This document shows positions 26,197 through 39,045 of a DNA stretch of 64,000 nucleotides, one piece after another. The DNA is from Owenia fusiformis (taxonomy: Eukaryota; Annelida; Polychaeta; Sabellida; Oweniidae): NCBI GenBank assembly GCA_903813345.2, contig CAIIXF020000001.1:47879885-47943884 (forward strand), given 5' to 3'. Made by a program: the position numbers and the translations under genes. The notes under the pieces were generated by a model. It worked only from the letters and a program-made list of their open reading frames with translations. It was not told the DNA's origin and ran no database searches. Position 1 is the stretch's first letter. The number at the start of each line of letters is the position of its first letter.

Positions 26197-26343
26197 GATG
26201 GAATATGGATTTTATTCCGAGGGAAAATATGATATTGGCCAAGGAAAATATCATATTGACCGAGGGCGATAGCCCGAGTGTCAATATGATATTTTCTGAG
26301 GCCAATATCATATTTTCTCAAGGAATAAATCCATATTCCATCA
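26197..26343. repeat. 147-bp near-perfect hairpin
   Basis: The arms of about 68 bases run inward from 'gatggaatatggat' and outward to 'atccatattccatc'. They contain the words aaaatatgatattggcc and aatatcatattgacc, and meet at a GC-rich centre, gagggcgatagcccgag. Within each arm the words themselves are near-palindromic. The minus frame at 26094-26321 is a by-product. Confidence 0.85.
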
Positions 26344-26992
26344 CGACCATCAATAACCTATTTATTTCATAATATTTTTTTTTCAATTTTTGTATGTCAT
26401 CATCCAATGATTGTGACATAAAATTATACAATAATTTCAATTTTGGTGTCACTCCTGTAAATCATTGAAAAACATTGAAAAAAATCACAAAATTCAAGTT
26501 CTGGGGTACAAATCGCCATTTTCGAACGAACTAGCCCATACAATGACTATATTTCTGCGTTCCCCAATACATAACCTTCATCTTGACACTATATTTAACA
26601 AAGGGTTTGCTTCTCGATTTTTATATTTCACTACGCCAACATAGGGACTCATTTTCGGGTAAAATCCCTGCTTCACCGATGAAAATTAACGAATAAAGTA
26701 GTTCCAGTTTACGGGACTATATTCTTGCGATTTTTTCTGAAAATGGCACATTTAGAAAGTACTTGGCCTCAGCTTTACATACATACCTCAAATGGCCACA
26801 TTGCATACACTTAAACCTACTATACACACCATTGAAGTTGACATGGCTTCGTTTTTAAAGTATTAAAAAAACACTACCCTACCCGGAAGTGCTATTTACC
26901 GGAGTGACACCTTTTCCAAACGATTTTTTTACTTCCTGTAGAGATGTGCTAGACGAAAAGCGTAAAACTCAAGAGAAATTACCGGGAATATT
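26344..26992. other. No gene recognised
   Basis: AT-rich sequence without supported coding segments or repeats. Confidence 0.4.
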
Positions 26993-27092
26993 TCTGATAC
27001 GGGATCTGATACGGGATTTTTGCTGATACGGGATCCAATACGGGATCTGATACGGGATTTTGGCTGATACGGGATCTGATACGGGATTTTTC
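26993..27092. repeat. Short tandem repeat, unit CTGATACGGGAT
   Basis: CTGATACGGGAT(C) and CTGATACGGGATTTTT variants alternate about seven times across 100 bp. Confidence 0.85.
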
Positions 27093-28114
27093 AAATAACA
27101 CTTTTATTCCCTGTTATTTTCCCAGGGAAAACATGTTATTATGGAATAATTTGAGCTTATTCCCCGGAACAGAGGCTGCAATACGCCATATAATGGTTTT
27201 CTAATAAACATGTGACAAGTATAATCTAAGAAAATCCCTTGCCATATCCCCGATAATTACCACGCAATATGAGATGAAACTGTATTACGTTGTCGAGCAA
27301 TTCCATGAATTACATCCACTTCTTTCCATTAAAAAATGATTTATGTACTTTGCAAGTTATTTTCAAATTATTCGTCTCATCTCTTCCCATATAGGTTGCA
27401 TTTTGATGTAACATATTTACAATTCGCATTTTCTTTTACAATGCCAAAAGCATCGTATCATATGGGTAAAATACTTATCCGACCAGCTGTTATTCAAATT
27501 ATGAGTTAGAAAGAATAGCACTTGGACAAGATACTTTACACCGTCGTGTATCGATTTTTGTTTGTTCCTCAAACATGCTAAAACATGAGTCAACCTTGGT
27601 ATGCGCAGCTACAATTAATGGACCGTGTTATTTCTTAATTCAAATTACCCACATCTTTCTTTTTATTGACTTTTTCGCATCAAAATTGAGAGCTTCCGGA
27701 CATTCCAAGGCATTCATGTAGATTTTAAATATGACAAGAAAGAGTTGTTGTCAGCTTATCGGGATGCAAAATGCGAGTAAAACATTTTGGTCAGGTGCCC
27801 AAATGCATAGGTAGCGCCGAGTGTAGCGTGTAACAGTTCAATGCTTTGGACTTGTGCTTATCGATGAGTGTAGGCTAGTCATGACAGGAGTTCCAATGGG
27901 AATTCGCGGTTATGTTTGATGAAATCCTCAATGATGTAAACAGCCTACAACAATATCAATCTCATTCTGATCCATGAATATTGATTCCTCGATATTCTGG
28001 GACAAACTATGAACTGGCGACTGACACTAGTTTGCAATTGCTTTACCTGTTTGTCATTTCTATTAACACTCTTTTGAACGCTCTGCGTTTCGAGGATGTT
28101 CTCCCTTGGATTTG
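27093..28114. other. No gene recognised
   Basis: Only short frames without domains. Nothing structured is seen. Confidence 0.4.
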
Positions 28115-28400
28115 ACTCTGTTGATCATCCCACAACATATTTCACTTATCCTCTCTCTTGGACAATCTTTTTGAAATTGTCCGGCAGCGTATCTTCGTTT
28201 TTTCACTAGGAAACTTTGTTTGAGTTGTTCGACAACAAAGTCCCGACTTGTGCTCTCTCTCCAAGATAACTTTGTTGTAATTGTCCGATCATGTATTTCA
28301 CTGTCTCCTTATTTCGGTAACCTTATTTTGATTGTCCACGACAGCGTATTTCAAGTTTACTTTCACTTTGTCCGATCATGCCACAACAGTGTCGCGATTT
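28115..28400. repeat. Degenerate tandem repeat (~60-70 bp)
   Basis: The phrases 'aactttgttgtaattgtccg', 'atcatgtatttcactgtctc' and 'ttattttgattgtccacgac' recur in changed order with substitutions. The overlapping frames at 28220-28682 follow the repeat. Confidence 0.5.
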
Positions 28401-28610
28401 AAGAGTAGCCAAAATTTGGATTTTTATTGTAATGAAATAAACCGTACGAGCTTTTTTTACTTTACACAAGGCCTAGATGATAAGAAGACTACTTACATTT
28501 TAAGTATGCTGTTTCGATTTTTTCGCAAATATTTTCAAAGTCGATTTCATTACATGCCAACTTATTTGTCCTTTCATTTGGACACCTTTTTGCGTAATCA
28601 CTTGTTCTTA

Positions 28611-29270
28611 CTTAATTTTTTACTGCTTGATAAATTGTCAAGAACAGTTACATTGAGTTCTATAAGTATGAGAATTGCATGACGTCTTGATATTTCAAGG
28701 TGACTCATTCGAAAAGTGATGGCGGTGATCGAACTTACCATCTAAAGATAAAACCGAAATGAAATATTTGTAGATTTCTTTGAAAAACCAAGAAATATAC
28801 ATCACACATCAAATTTTTCAAAAAAAGAAAAAAACATGTATAAAAAGTAAGGCGTGCAGGTCAGATTCTCCCTGGTAGCATAAACATTGCTCTCATACAT
28901 GTCATACAATTAATATTTGAAATACAACTATCATTCGAACTTATGATCGGACGTAAATATGATGTTACTTTATCCATCATACTTATGTCCGATCATAAAC
29001 TTGAATAATAGTTGGGTTTCAAATATTAATTGTATGACTTATACGATACCAATGTTAATGCTACCAGGGGGAATCGGACCTACATGTCTTACTATTTATA
29101 CATGTTTTTTTCTGTTTTGAAAAATTCAATATGAGACGTATATTTCTTAGTTTTTCAAAGAAATCTACAAATATTTCGATGCGATTTATCTTTACACCGT
29201 CATTTCAATCACCGTCATCATTGTACGAACGAGTAACCTTGAAACATTTATTAAGCAGTAAAAATTAATT
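28611..29270. repeat. ~660-bp palindrome
   Basis: Left arm (from 'aattttttactgcttgataa', 28613) and right arm (ending 'attaagcagtaaaaattaat', 29268) pair over roughly 300 bases each. The left arm has an extra ~55 bases near 28636-28690. The centre near 28969 is a tight hairpin, ttatgatcggacgtaaatatg versus catacttatgtccgatcataa. No transposase is seen. Unequal decay of the arms suggests an old foldback element. Confidence 0.8.
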
Positions 29271-30650
29271 TCCATCATGGGTGACAAAATGTTTCTACTT
29301 TCCCGTTGAATGTCGAGTCTCACATCATACGAATGCAATTTTAGGCGATCTGTCTGCATGAGGTATTTTAGGAGGAGGAGGAGGCACATTTTTATACCGT
29401 TTCCAATAGTTTTAATTTTGCTTCTTTAAAAGACAGCATTAGCTACATTCTTTGAGTAAGAGATAACTATAATCTACCTTAACCAATCAGATTTAACAGA
29501 ATGCGGTCGATTAAAATCTAACAACACTATCCAATTAGAAAACCATTGAATTGTATGCTTTGATAAGAACTTTGAATCATTTCATTATGAAATTTTCGTT
29601 AAAGGCCGAGACAGCTACTTTTGAGGCCAATAAGATCTCAACAGTATCATAACTTTATCTATTTTCTCATTCTGATTTATCAGAGTCCCTCTTTACCTAA
29701 TGCTTTTGAGAGATCCAAAAGGATAGTAAAGGCTGTGGATCCCACAATGCTATTTTCACAGTGATTTTCTAATTATCTAGTAAACTATGAATATTGGACT
29801 AGACACAGTGTAGTATTTTTGTATTGTCCAATTCAGAGAGTCCAATGAAATGAGCTCTGACACCCATGGTGAGTTTTTATGCGCTTGTAGGCTTACTTCG
29901 ACCTAACAGATGAACATATTTTACAGGGGCATTTACTGTGTGCTTTTTCATCAGGAATGTTCTATTTTCGTTCTATACCAGGACTCTCATTTATTTAAGA
30001 AATACTCGACTATAAAATCATCGTTACAAGCAATCGCTCGTTCTCATTACAGCAGAGAGGAGACCTACTTCATTCAATTGATTTCCAACTTTGTGGACAT
30101 GCAAATCTCCAAATGTTCTGTACAATGTATTTCCTTTGCCCTTCTCTAATAATCGGATTTTAGGACAGAAATAATTGTTTTGTTGAAAAGTCGACGAGTC
30201 ATTAATGACAAATTTACCTTTGAAAAAATCCGAAAACTTGCATTCTATGTTATTATGGTTGTATACATCGCAAACAATTACATTCAATGACTTTAATTTT
30301 CATTCCTAGTTAACAACTGATACGTAGGGTCCAAATCATGCCATATCATTATAAAATAGTAAGAAAAGATATATGTATCATTTGACATTTTGATATCAGA
30401 CGAACGCGATATTAGGCATCAATAAATTATGCTCACATTTACAGATATTGTCTTTGATGGTTTTATTTCGTGTTCTTTAGAGAAGCGTGGAGCCTTAAGT
30501 ATTGGCTCAGTAACTCGATTCTTCAGGTTATATGTGCTGATGTCCCATTAGGCAGATTGGATTGTCTTTGATGGAGGGTATTGTATTCGTAGGGAGCTCA
30601 TTATACCATCAGTTGCGTTTCTAGATCTAGAGGATCTAGACAATGTATTG
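29271..30650. other. No gene recognised; one old repeat patch
   Basis: Contains the patch 29664-29752 related to 9080-9215. Short frames on both strands are not supported. Confidence 0.4.
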
Positions 30651-30651
30651 C

Positions 30652-30678
30652 TGAATTACCTGAATTACCTGAATTACC
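30652..30678. repeat. Three copies of TGAATTACC
   Basis: Perfect 9-base tandem triplet. Confidence 0.9.
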
Positions 30679-32687
30679 TGCCCATGCATGTTTAATCGCT
30701 CAAACTGAGTATTACATATCTTGGCAAAATTTAACGGAATTAATTACTACATATGATTTATCTAGAATAATATAAACTTGCAGCCTAATAATAGCTTGGT
30801 GTTTGCTGCCAATCTAGTGGGCCATACGCCATTATCGAATTCGACCAATTAACCTTTGAAGACCCTAGATCTCTCTGGTCTTCCTTGTACATTTGCAATA
30901 TGATTTTAACATTAATATTTTATATCGTAAATGCTTTAGGTGCATGTTCTAATTGACTAATGAATTACTCCTGGTGCAGGGCTTCTGCTGAAGGACTTGC
31001 GTAATCAAACGAAATGCCTCAAATCAATACTGGGAACTTTGGAAGTTTCAATCTTATTGCTCAATAGTAAGTACCGATTCGTTCATTTCACTCTAACACT
31101 CATTTAAGTATGATTTGGATTCAAACGAGTTCAAACTGCATTCCATTAAGGTAATTGGTTCCTAATTGCCACCAGCTATGTTTTCTACTAACTACTGTCA
31201 GACCCAACTTCTTTCGTTGTGCTACACCCTATCTGAGCTACCATCTGACCTGTCCGCTATTTACTGATGGCTTCCTTAACTTTCCAACATACTTCACCAA
31301 CCCACTTTCAAGAATCAATCCCAGCAATCACAAAAACCGATCCAAACATCATCTCAAATTATACTTATCAAGTGATTTTGGAATCAAATGTTTCAATAAT
31401 TTCGTTCAAAGTCACGCACGTCTATTGATGTAAATTGCTGAAACAATTGGATGAAAAGCCAAACGCACTTGGTGATCGACCAGTCTGAGGTCTTCGAACC
31501 TAAGCAAAGACCATCGGGTAGAAGCAATCACTTCAGAAAATAAGGTTCGATTGTGGGTCATTTAATCTAGCCAATCATCCTAAAATCCACTAAGAAATTG
31601 ATTTTCATTTCGTTATTTTTATGTTATATTTGGGAAAGTATAGATCGATTGGAAGATTTGGGTAATAAATGTATTTTTGTCTAACCTTTAAAAGCATCAC
31701 GATTTTTTAGCTAATGACACTCTCTTATTTCGTTAGGATAACACGAGTATGCAGAGGGCCCGAAGACAAATGTGTTAATCATAACGGAGTTTACCAACGA
31801 TAAACATTCAATAAGTCAGAAAATTGCATTTGCCGCACGAAACTAATGCTTTATTACTTTCGCTAATTTAAGAGATGGAGAATCTTTGTCACGAAAATTA
31901 ATTATGATTGTCAATAATGAAAGTAAATGTTTGAGAAAGGATAACTCTTAATCCCCCGACTTACGGACTATATTTTTATCATGGCTGTTATTCCATTAGT
32001 GATAGTCCCGCTGTTGTACTTCTGAATCCCAAAACGATGCCGTGTCTATATGCCCTCATAGATCTTGTAAACCTTTCGTGTGACAGGGTGATATAACAAA
32101 CAGAAATTGGGATTAGTATATACGAGACATTCAAGAAGTAATACCTACTTCTAAGTTGGTGCAATAGGAAATTACCAATACAGTTTGTGTAATGGGATTT
32201 TACAGCTATATAGTTTTTGTCATATTGCTTGAATTCTTCCGCAAAAATCTTTCGCAATAAATGAGAAACACGTATCAGACCTTCTTCGCTCAAAATTATT
32301 CTTAACAATCAACATAGTGTTAATGATTAAATACTATTAATACGCAATGTTTATCAAACACATTGTACATAGGGCAGCCATGCATCGGGTGCCATTTTGA
32401 TACTGCTTTGTTGGAATTAGAACCCATTGCCGCACGAAAGTAATTTGAATCTATCATTATTAGAGTAAGTTCACAACTCCTCAGGTTAAGCTTACAGAAC
32501 ACAAGAACACATTTAGCATCAGTAATCATAAATATACACTCCATAATTTCCCCGTAGATAGGCTACATTTGTATGCGCTTTGGACCATCTATCAGATACA
32601 AAACATCACTTTCCAAAATCGTGACCTGGTGTCGAAGGCGATTCTTACACATTGCAATATTGTCTTTAGGAATAAAAAGCTACTTAC
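30679..32687. other. Probable 3' intron or flank of the EF-hand gene
   Basis: The EF-hand gene should continue leftwards on the minus strand with an exon completing its fourth loop, but I could not find a matching 'ag/A(A or G)' start followed by coding sequence here. The 106-codon minus frame at 31988-32308 does not resemble an EF-hand. Confidence 0.35.
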
Positions 32688-32942
32688 CGGTGTAGTCGAT
32701 TACTCCATCTTTATTAAGATCAGCATCTTTGAGCATTGCGTCAATCTCTTCCTCAGTAAGTTTCTCTCCAAGCTCAACCATGGTTGTCTTCAGCTCTTCT
32801 CTCGTTATCTTCCCGTCGTTGTTCTTGTCGAATACCCTGAATGCCGCTCTCATCTCCTCTGCTACGGTTGTCGAGTGATCAATCACGCTGTGGAAAACTC
32901 TCATCAGCTCCAATAGTTCATCAAAGCTGATCACTTCATCGG
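32688..32942 (-). CDS. Calmodulin-like EF-hand protein, exon with loops 2-4
   Basis: Internal exon of 255 bases, bounded by the acceptor ttatttag at 32950-32943 and the donor gtaagt from 32687. It begins with two bases that complete the codon split from the exon at 33412-33269, making Ala, so loop 2 reads DSDADEVISFDE. Loop 3 is canonical, DKNNDGKITREE. Loop 4 is DLNKDGVIDYT plus a split codon starting with G, expected to give the bidentate Glu at position 12. A linker of about 20 residues joins the two EF pairs. Such proteins bind calcium and act as cytosolic sensors or buffers. The family is clear, but the exact subfamily (calmodulin-like, calglandulin-like, troponin C-like) is not. Confidence 0.88.
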
Positions 32943-33268
32943 CTAAATAAGAAATAATTTCGTTTTGAATATGCTTACAAGCTACTGGGGAGCATGTATA
33001 CACAAAGTGAAGACCCACATTTGATATGTGTTTTTTGCTTCATCGTTTGTACAATTTTCCTATTTGATCAACAATGCAAAATGTGTTGGAGACCGTCTCG
33101 GTATGTTTCATTTCATTTCAATTATTCAAAAAAAAACAATAAGGAAAGTCCAAGTTAACATAAATGTAGGTACGGGTGCCAAGTTCATCTTGATTTCCGT
33201 GGTTTTAATCTCGTGCCACCCTTGAAGTTGAAAATGTTCCAAGTTAATTTAGGAATTCAAACACATAC

Positions 33269-33412
33269 CATCACTATCGACTAGTTCCATCATAGTGTTG
33301 ATATCACTCTCTGGTATATCGGCCCCGAGTCTCGTAAGGAAATCCAAGAGTTGTTTTTTCGTGATGCCCCCGTCGTTGTTAGTATCAAGCATGTCAAATG
33401 TTTCTCGATATG
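33269..33412 (-). CDS. Calmodulin-like EF-hand protein, exon with loop 1
   Basis: Internal exon of 144 bases. The acceptor atttgtag lies at 33420-33413 and the donor gtatgtg from 33268. It encodes YRETFDMLDTNNDGG, then loop 1 as DTNNDGGITKKQ, the exit helix LLDFLTRLGADIPESD, and MMELVDSD up to the middle of loop 2. Phase 1 at both ends matches the next exon exactly, which is strong support for the pair. Loop 1 ends in Gln instead of the usual Glu at position 12, and loop 2 has Glu instead of Gly at position 6, so calcium affinity of the N-terminal lobe may differ from calmodulin. The start-codon exon was not found upstream within the window. Confidence 0.88.
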
Positions 33413-33780
33413 CTACAAATATATTTATACACTGGTATGTATATTTTGGGGATCGACTGATGGGCATCAATCGCTGCACCGATAGACAAATTGAATTCTA
33501 ACTTTTCCAAACGTTATATGCCATAATTTTATGATCATTGTAAGTCTTGCATCATGTAAATTTGGAAACCATTGTCATAATTACTCTGTTTATGAAAATC
33601 CCACTAGACAGTACCCAATTCTGAAATTATACTTATAATTTGGATGTTGGTACATAACTTACTATAATACGTAGGTGTAGTTTATTTGTAATATAGGTTT
33701 AGCGAAACTATAACTCTGATTTTACTCCTTATTTTACAAATATATAATCATTACAAAGTCATAAACCATAAAATGGCAAC
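33413..33780. other. Intron or upstream flank of the EF-hand gene
   Basis: AT-rich DNA lying just upstream of the exon with loop 1. No further exon is recognised. Confidence 0.4.
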
Positions 33781-33783
33781 TAA

Positions 33784-34235
33784 CCCCCCCCCCCCCCCCC
33801 CCCTATCACATCAACTAGTTCTCACCCGTTCTTCCAGTCCTACAAAGAAGTCGTAAAACGGGCTAAATATGGCTGTGGTTAAGAAAAATGTCTAAAATAA
33901 TTAGTTACTTCGTTATAATTAAGTTTATACTTCAATACAACGATCTATTATTGCACAACATCGTCAACACATCCCTTGTCTAGTAGGTCATATCGTTTGG
34001 AGTACTTATACGTTGTCACACACGATCTAATTACGGAACGGTGTGGTCCCCATCGAATTTGAAATGGTTCAAAATTCTAAATCACATTCCCGTCCGAGCA
34101 GGTCCATGAAGTTTTTAACCACAGAAAGTTGCAGCTACGTTCATTCCGTTCGCAAACAGTTTAAAAACAATACAGCAACGTTTTTAAAAAACGCATTAAT
34201 ACGTCCTTAAACAGTTTAAAGTTAGTTAGTTCTAA
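33784..34235. mobile_element. CGTTC-rich element, family B copy 2
   Basis: After a C run of about 20 bases, TATCACATCAACTAGTTCTC starts a sequence homologous to 13480-13880, including 'gtcgtaaaacgggct', 'ggctgtggt' and 'gttgcagctacgttcattcc'. The right inverted end is not recognisable, so the copy is truncated or decayed. Confidence 0.7.
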
Positions 34236-35215
34236 AGAATCGTATATTAAGACTTCGTCTCGTGCCAATACAAAATTTCTCGTGCACAATATATCCTGTA
34301 TTGCACTTCAAATCATTCAATAACTTATTATGACACGTATCCCAGATGTAGGCAATTGATTACATTGACGTGATTTAATGCACTGTTGTCACGTGGTCTG
34401 ATATGCATTATAGAAAAAATGTGATCAGTGTAGTATGTTTCCAAGTTCATGAGGTAAGTTTACAATAAACTACGGTGACATATGGCGTAACAAAGTTTGT
34501 TGGCAACAATACTTGTGGCATATATGCAGTGGGAAACGGAAGATGTACCACTATGGTCGGCATGATCTTTGCCAAATTATTATTTCAAATTAACTTTCGA
34601 TACAAACGTGAAACATGGACTTGTAGGGCGATTGAAAATGCCAGATAAATGTCTAGGTATATATCACGCAATCAGCCTATAAATAACCAAGATACTCACT
34701 CCAACTGACTATGAACTGAAATGCATGCAATACTACTGTAGTAATATATATCAACAACAATATCTAGTAAAACAGAATGTCAATGAAACAGCTGCAATTC
34801 AAAATTAAAGGTGGTATCAAATCTAGCACGTAGTAAAAGTAGTAGTCGTGACAATGATTGTTTCAATCTTAGAATATTTCAGGCTTAAATTTTTAAACTT
34901 TTGAAAACTTTTGAAAAATTCCCGGGAGCGAGATGGATATCTTATATCTGTCCGCATTTTGGCCTGGAGCGGGACTTGTACAATATATCCTGCCCGCTCC
35001 TCAGATATGATATATATTCCAGGGTGATATACCCCCAAGCTCACAAGTATGAGAAACATCATTCCATGTCATGTCAATTTTCTAAAGTGTGTATACTTGT
35101 GAGGAATATATAAGATTTTTACAATTAAGCATTTATAAATATGGCTACTATACCATCTTTTATTATTGAGGACAATTTGAACATTTTTCTTAAACAACTT
35201 TTTTGCCTGTAACAA
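34236..35215. other. No gene; one palindromic word unit
   Basis: At 34967-34999, GAGCGGGACTTGTACAATAT followed by cctgcccgctc is closely related to 713-742 and can form a short hairpin. The rest is AT-rich without supported coding sequence. Confidence 0.5.
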
Positions 35216-35511
35216 AGTGTTGCACCCTCGAAGGTACGATTTTTCTTTTTTCACGATTTCACGAGTTGTGAAAAAAATCTTCACGACCTCTTTGGCACAC
35301 ACATGTGTCAGCATCATATGTTTATGAACATCTAATGATTTGTGAACGAATAAAAAAAGTATATCGATGATTCTGTGGTCTCGTAAACCATTCATTTTGA
35401 TTTTCTAAAACATATAATACTGACACAGTTTTTGTCAAAAATCGGAGATTCTGCCTACATCTCTTGAGATCAAGGAAAAGGTAAAATCGTACCTTCGTAG
35501 CTGCGACATTT
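35216..35511. mobile_element. MITE-like element with ~26-bp inverted ends
   Basis: The left end TGTTGCACCCTCGAAGGTAC (then gatttt) and the right end, read inverted, TGTCGCAGCTACGAAGGTAC (then gatttt) pair with five mismatches. No target duplication is obvious. Minus frames of 108 and 72 codons overlap it but show no domain. Confidence 0.6.
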
Positions 35512-37580
35512 TTTCGTAGCATTTGGAAGAGTAACTCCACACTTATATAGGTAGGTCAACTGTACATGTTGCTTAAAATGTTGTCACTCCCAAAGATCTG
35601 ATTCTCCCTTTAAGGATAGCAGCATAACCGGAGCATAATAGCCTCGTTTTATTAGTGCTCCGTCGTTTGTTTCTATCAGTCTCAAGACTCATCCATAAAT
35701 CAAATCCACCGCAATCTGGTTTTGAGTACAGATCAAACTCAAAATAAAAGCTGTAATATCATTTTCGCAATAACATCGAGTGGATTTCAAAGGATACATT
35801 TCATAAAAATGTAAATGTATGCAAAATTCATTTGTTGGGAGAAGTGTAGTTTTAGTACAACAGCCTTGCAATGTAAATACCATGTCTGCTTGATATTATC
35901 GTTCTCTAGACGACGGATGGTTAAAAATACTATATATTAAATGAGCAATTAATTAACTGGTCACCTTGACACCATCCCTTAGAGATCTTGAATGCTTCTG
36001 ATACTCAAATTAAGCCAGACTTGTAGGGTACTGTCCTATTTTCATTAGAAGACGATGGCGTTCATTAATCTTAGCGGAGATCATTGCCAAAAGCATTACA
36101 TTGCCTGATGTCTGTTCTTGTTGAAACCACGTGAGGCATCGTATTAGTATGCTTATCAACACGCCCATGCCCTTGTTGTCTCTCGAGAAGGAGATCTACA
36201 TAAGAACTCTTGACTAGACAACTGTACGTACTTTGTGTATGAAATGCGTGGCGCATCTACAAGTTGCGATCCATACATATTCTGATAAAAATCTTTTCAT
36301 TTTACATGTCAATGCCTTGTATTAATGTGGAGGAAGGAACGGACGTCCTTTGCAAGGGTGTATATTATATCATCTATCGACAGTCTATTGAGATAGGGAC
36401 ACCGTGGTTCCCCAAAACGGTAAACAAATTGTAACTTGTTTCCTCGTGCTTAATTGCAATTGTGTTTTAATGATTTATATTTAATCAATTCAAATCTAAT
36501 ATTTGCATACATATACTGTATATATTAAATTGCCGCTTATGTTGTAAAACCTTGGCAATTAGCTAATTGAAATCTATTGTAATTGTTTTATATTAAAAAT
36601 AAATTGATAACATGAACAAAAAAATATTCAAATCCGAAAATTGTTTTTGATTTAGCAAGTGGAATTGACCCAGGACACATTTTGACGCCTATATATACAT
36701 CCCAGTTAACTTGATATGTTAAGCATAATGTTAAAACATATTTTATTATCGATATCATTTTGTTTCATATAGTTTTTTGCAATATATTTTTCAAATGATT
36801 AAAGAAACGTAATACCTTATTCAAGAAAATGCACTAAAATAAATATGAATAATTTTTACATCATTTGCTATTTAGGAACTACTAACTGCTGTGATTGGCA
36901 AACGTGTACTTCATTTTAAAGCCGAAGTAAATTCATTTAGTCTGATTATTTGATGCTTGATGTCATGAATCTTTTTTATATTAAGAATGGAAAAAAACAT
37001 CGGTTGAAGAATTGTAAAAACGTAATTTTGACACTGCAAGAATTTCTGATTATTTATGAAAAAAGTCGGAGTATGTTTTGTGACATGACTCTCTGCACCA
37101 TACGACAACATATTTCTCTTAATCAGCAAAATGACTCTCCCGACAGTCTATGTGGTATATTCGAAGAAACCATAACTCTCAAATGTCAGAGTTTCTTCTA
37201 ACGCAAGAATCAATGATCTTATCAATAGAGACAAGTCTATCAAGGCAAAGTATGTTACTCATAGAGTTATTAAGTCAATATACAGCACTAGCATTGATAA
37301 CTTGATATTGAGCTATTGGACAAAGTAATTGCAATTGATCTTGGCAATGACGAGTGACGAGAGTCAGTTGCTTTGGGTATGCAGTTGATGCATAACATAC
37401 GTCAATTTCTATCAACTGCGTAGGACCACTTCAGATAATTGGAATAAGGACTAGAATTGTACAAATTAATAGTCTGAAGATGCAGTCATAGTTGAGACGT
37501 TAATGCTTGGAAAGAGGTTTATTGGTTTCTTCATGAGCTTTGGTATCAAATCCTACGTTATGAATAAAAAACATATTTAC
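35512..37580. other. Probable intron or 3' flank of the zinc-finger gene
   Basis: No downstream exon of the zinc-finger gene could be identified. Short frames at 36071-36256 (minus) and 36911-37201 (both strands) have no recognisable domain. Confidence 0.35.
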
Positions 37581-38492
37581 CTGACACGTCTTCTTCCGAG
37601 AGTACAAAGCTATCAACGCTTTTTGCTGAAAATGCACCAATGGAGGTTGAACTTGCTCCTGAAGCCACTGAATCTTTGGTGCCACTTCGTGGCCTTGAAA
37701 GGGTTAATCCTATGTTGCTAGAGTCCAGACTGACAGGTAATGAAGTTGGTCTGGCCCGTGATTCTTTTGCCCCACTCATACCATGTGGTACACTGCCATT
37801 GGAACCCACTGCTTTGGGAGTTTGACTGTTAGATGTTGTGTCAATTGGGGTATCAAATACTGTATGTCCATTCAATATAACTTTTGGTACATCCTTATTG
37901 GTCATAATAGGTGGGGCTCCATTTTTGCGAGGCACTGTTGTATCAAGGAACTTTGCACTACCATTGTTCAGGTAGGTTGAGTTTGAAGACTCATACGACA
38001 GTACAGAATGACTTGGGGAAAGGCTCTCACTGTAGGACTTGGTGCTTAGTATAGGGGAATCATTTACTCCTATACCCAATTGCTTTTTAGCTATTTTGGG
38101 TGAGGGGAAAACAAAACAATTTTCTTCACTTGATAGATTGCGTGGTGAAGGGGATTTAACACGCCTTGGGCTGTTCCCTAGTTGAGGATTTATATAGTAT
38201 GTATGTGTCTCCTCGTTGCCTTTAGCGTCAGTCGTGGCTATCACATCCTTGAGTTTATCCTCAATCACCTCCAAACTTAGAGACTCCTCCACAAAGTTTA
38301 CTTTCCCTTTAGAGATATCTGAAGGCTGGATCCCATAATGTATTGACCGATAGGTGGCGCCGGTTTGGCTAGGGGCACGGCATAGTAGGCTTATTTCACG
38401 CTTAAAATGTCTATCAAACATATGATCCAGTATTTCACAGCTGTCCGGGAATTTGAAGTGGCAATGATAGCATCGAACCGTCGGAGCTTGCA
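37581..38492 (-). CDS. Protein with one C2H2 zinc finger and Ser/Pro/Thr-rich tail, large exon
   Basis: Exon of 912 bases. Acceptor tgtttcag lies just above 38492 and donor gtaaat from 37580, both phase 1. Near its start CYHCHFKFPDSCEILDHMF continues to DRH, giving C-x2-C-x12-H-x4-H, a regular C2H2 finger. After a short conserved-looking segment (YRSIHYGIQPSDI, then VNFVEESLSLEVIEDKL) the remaining ~220 residues are rich in Ser, Pro, Thr, Asn and Gly and probably disordered, with basic SP motifs such as RRVKSPSPR. A single finger plus a long tail could mean protein or nucleic-acid binding, probably nuclear. I do not recognise the family. The 304-codon open exon in AT-rich DNA, with good splice sites, makes a real gene likely. 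Confidence 0.8.
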
Positions 38493-39045
38493 CTGAAACA
38501 TACCAACACTGGCTGATAACGTGCTATAAATATAATTCAAAAGTATAACAAACGTATGCCCCATGCCAGGATTGCCTCTGAAAAATATTATGGCAGGTTT
38601 AAAAATAGAATTGCATTTGATTCTACTTGTCCTCTTCAATCATATTAATGACTCAACTCCACTAAAGTACTTAACAATATCTTCTAGCTCATATATATCA
38701 TTCTAATGATCGATTCTTTCCCACTGGTTTATTTAGAATCCTCCAAATACTATCCTCCGAAGACTTAGATCTTAGAATGCCATACACAAGGTAGAGGGAG
38801 AAAATCATAAGCTCACCGATTCTTGGAATAGCTTTTTATCGGGCAAAATAACAGGGTTGTATAGGGGCTTGATGCAAGACTACATTTGGAATCACTCCCC
38901 ATTAGTAATCGATTTAAATAAGTTATTTACAGGCACAGTTCATAAGAACACGATTGTCTAAGACAAGGCTGACATCTGAACATATATCTTCTTAACAACG
39001 AAATATTCAAACTCTTGCAAGGGAATTCATTAGTTAATATCTTAC

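Noticed and set aside
33784-33804. Run of about 20 C as a possible regulatory or G-quadruplex element
   Set aside because: It sits at the edge of a decayed element, and similar runs occur at many element edges here.
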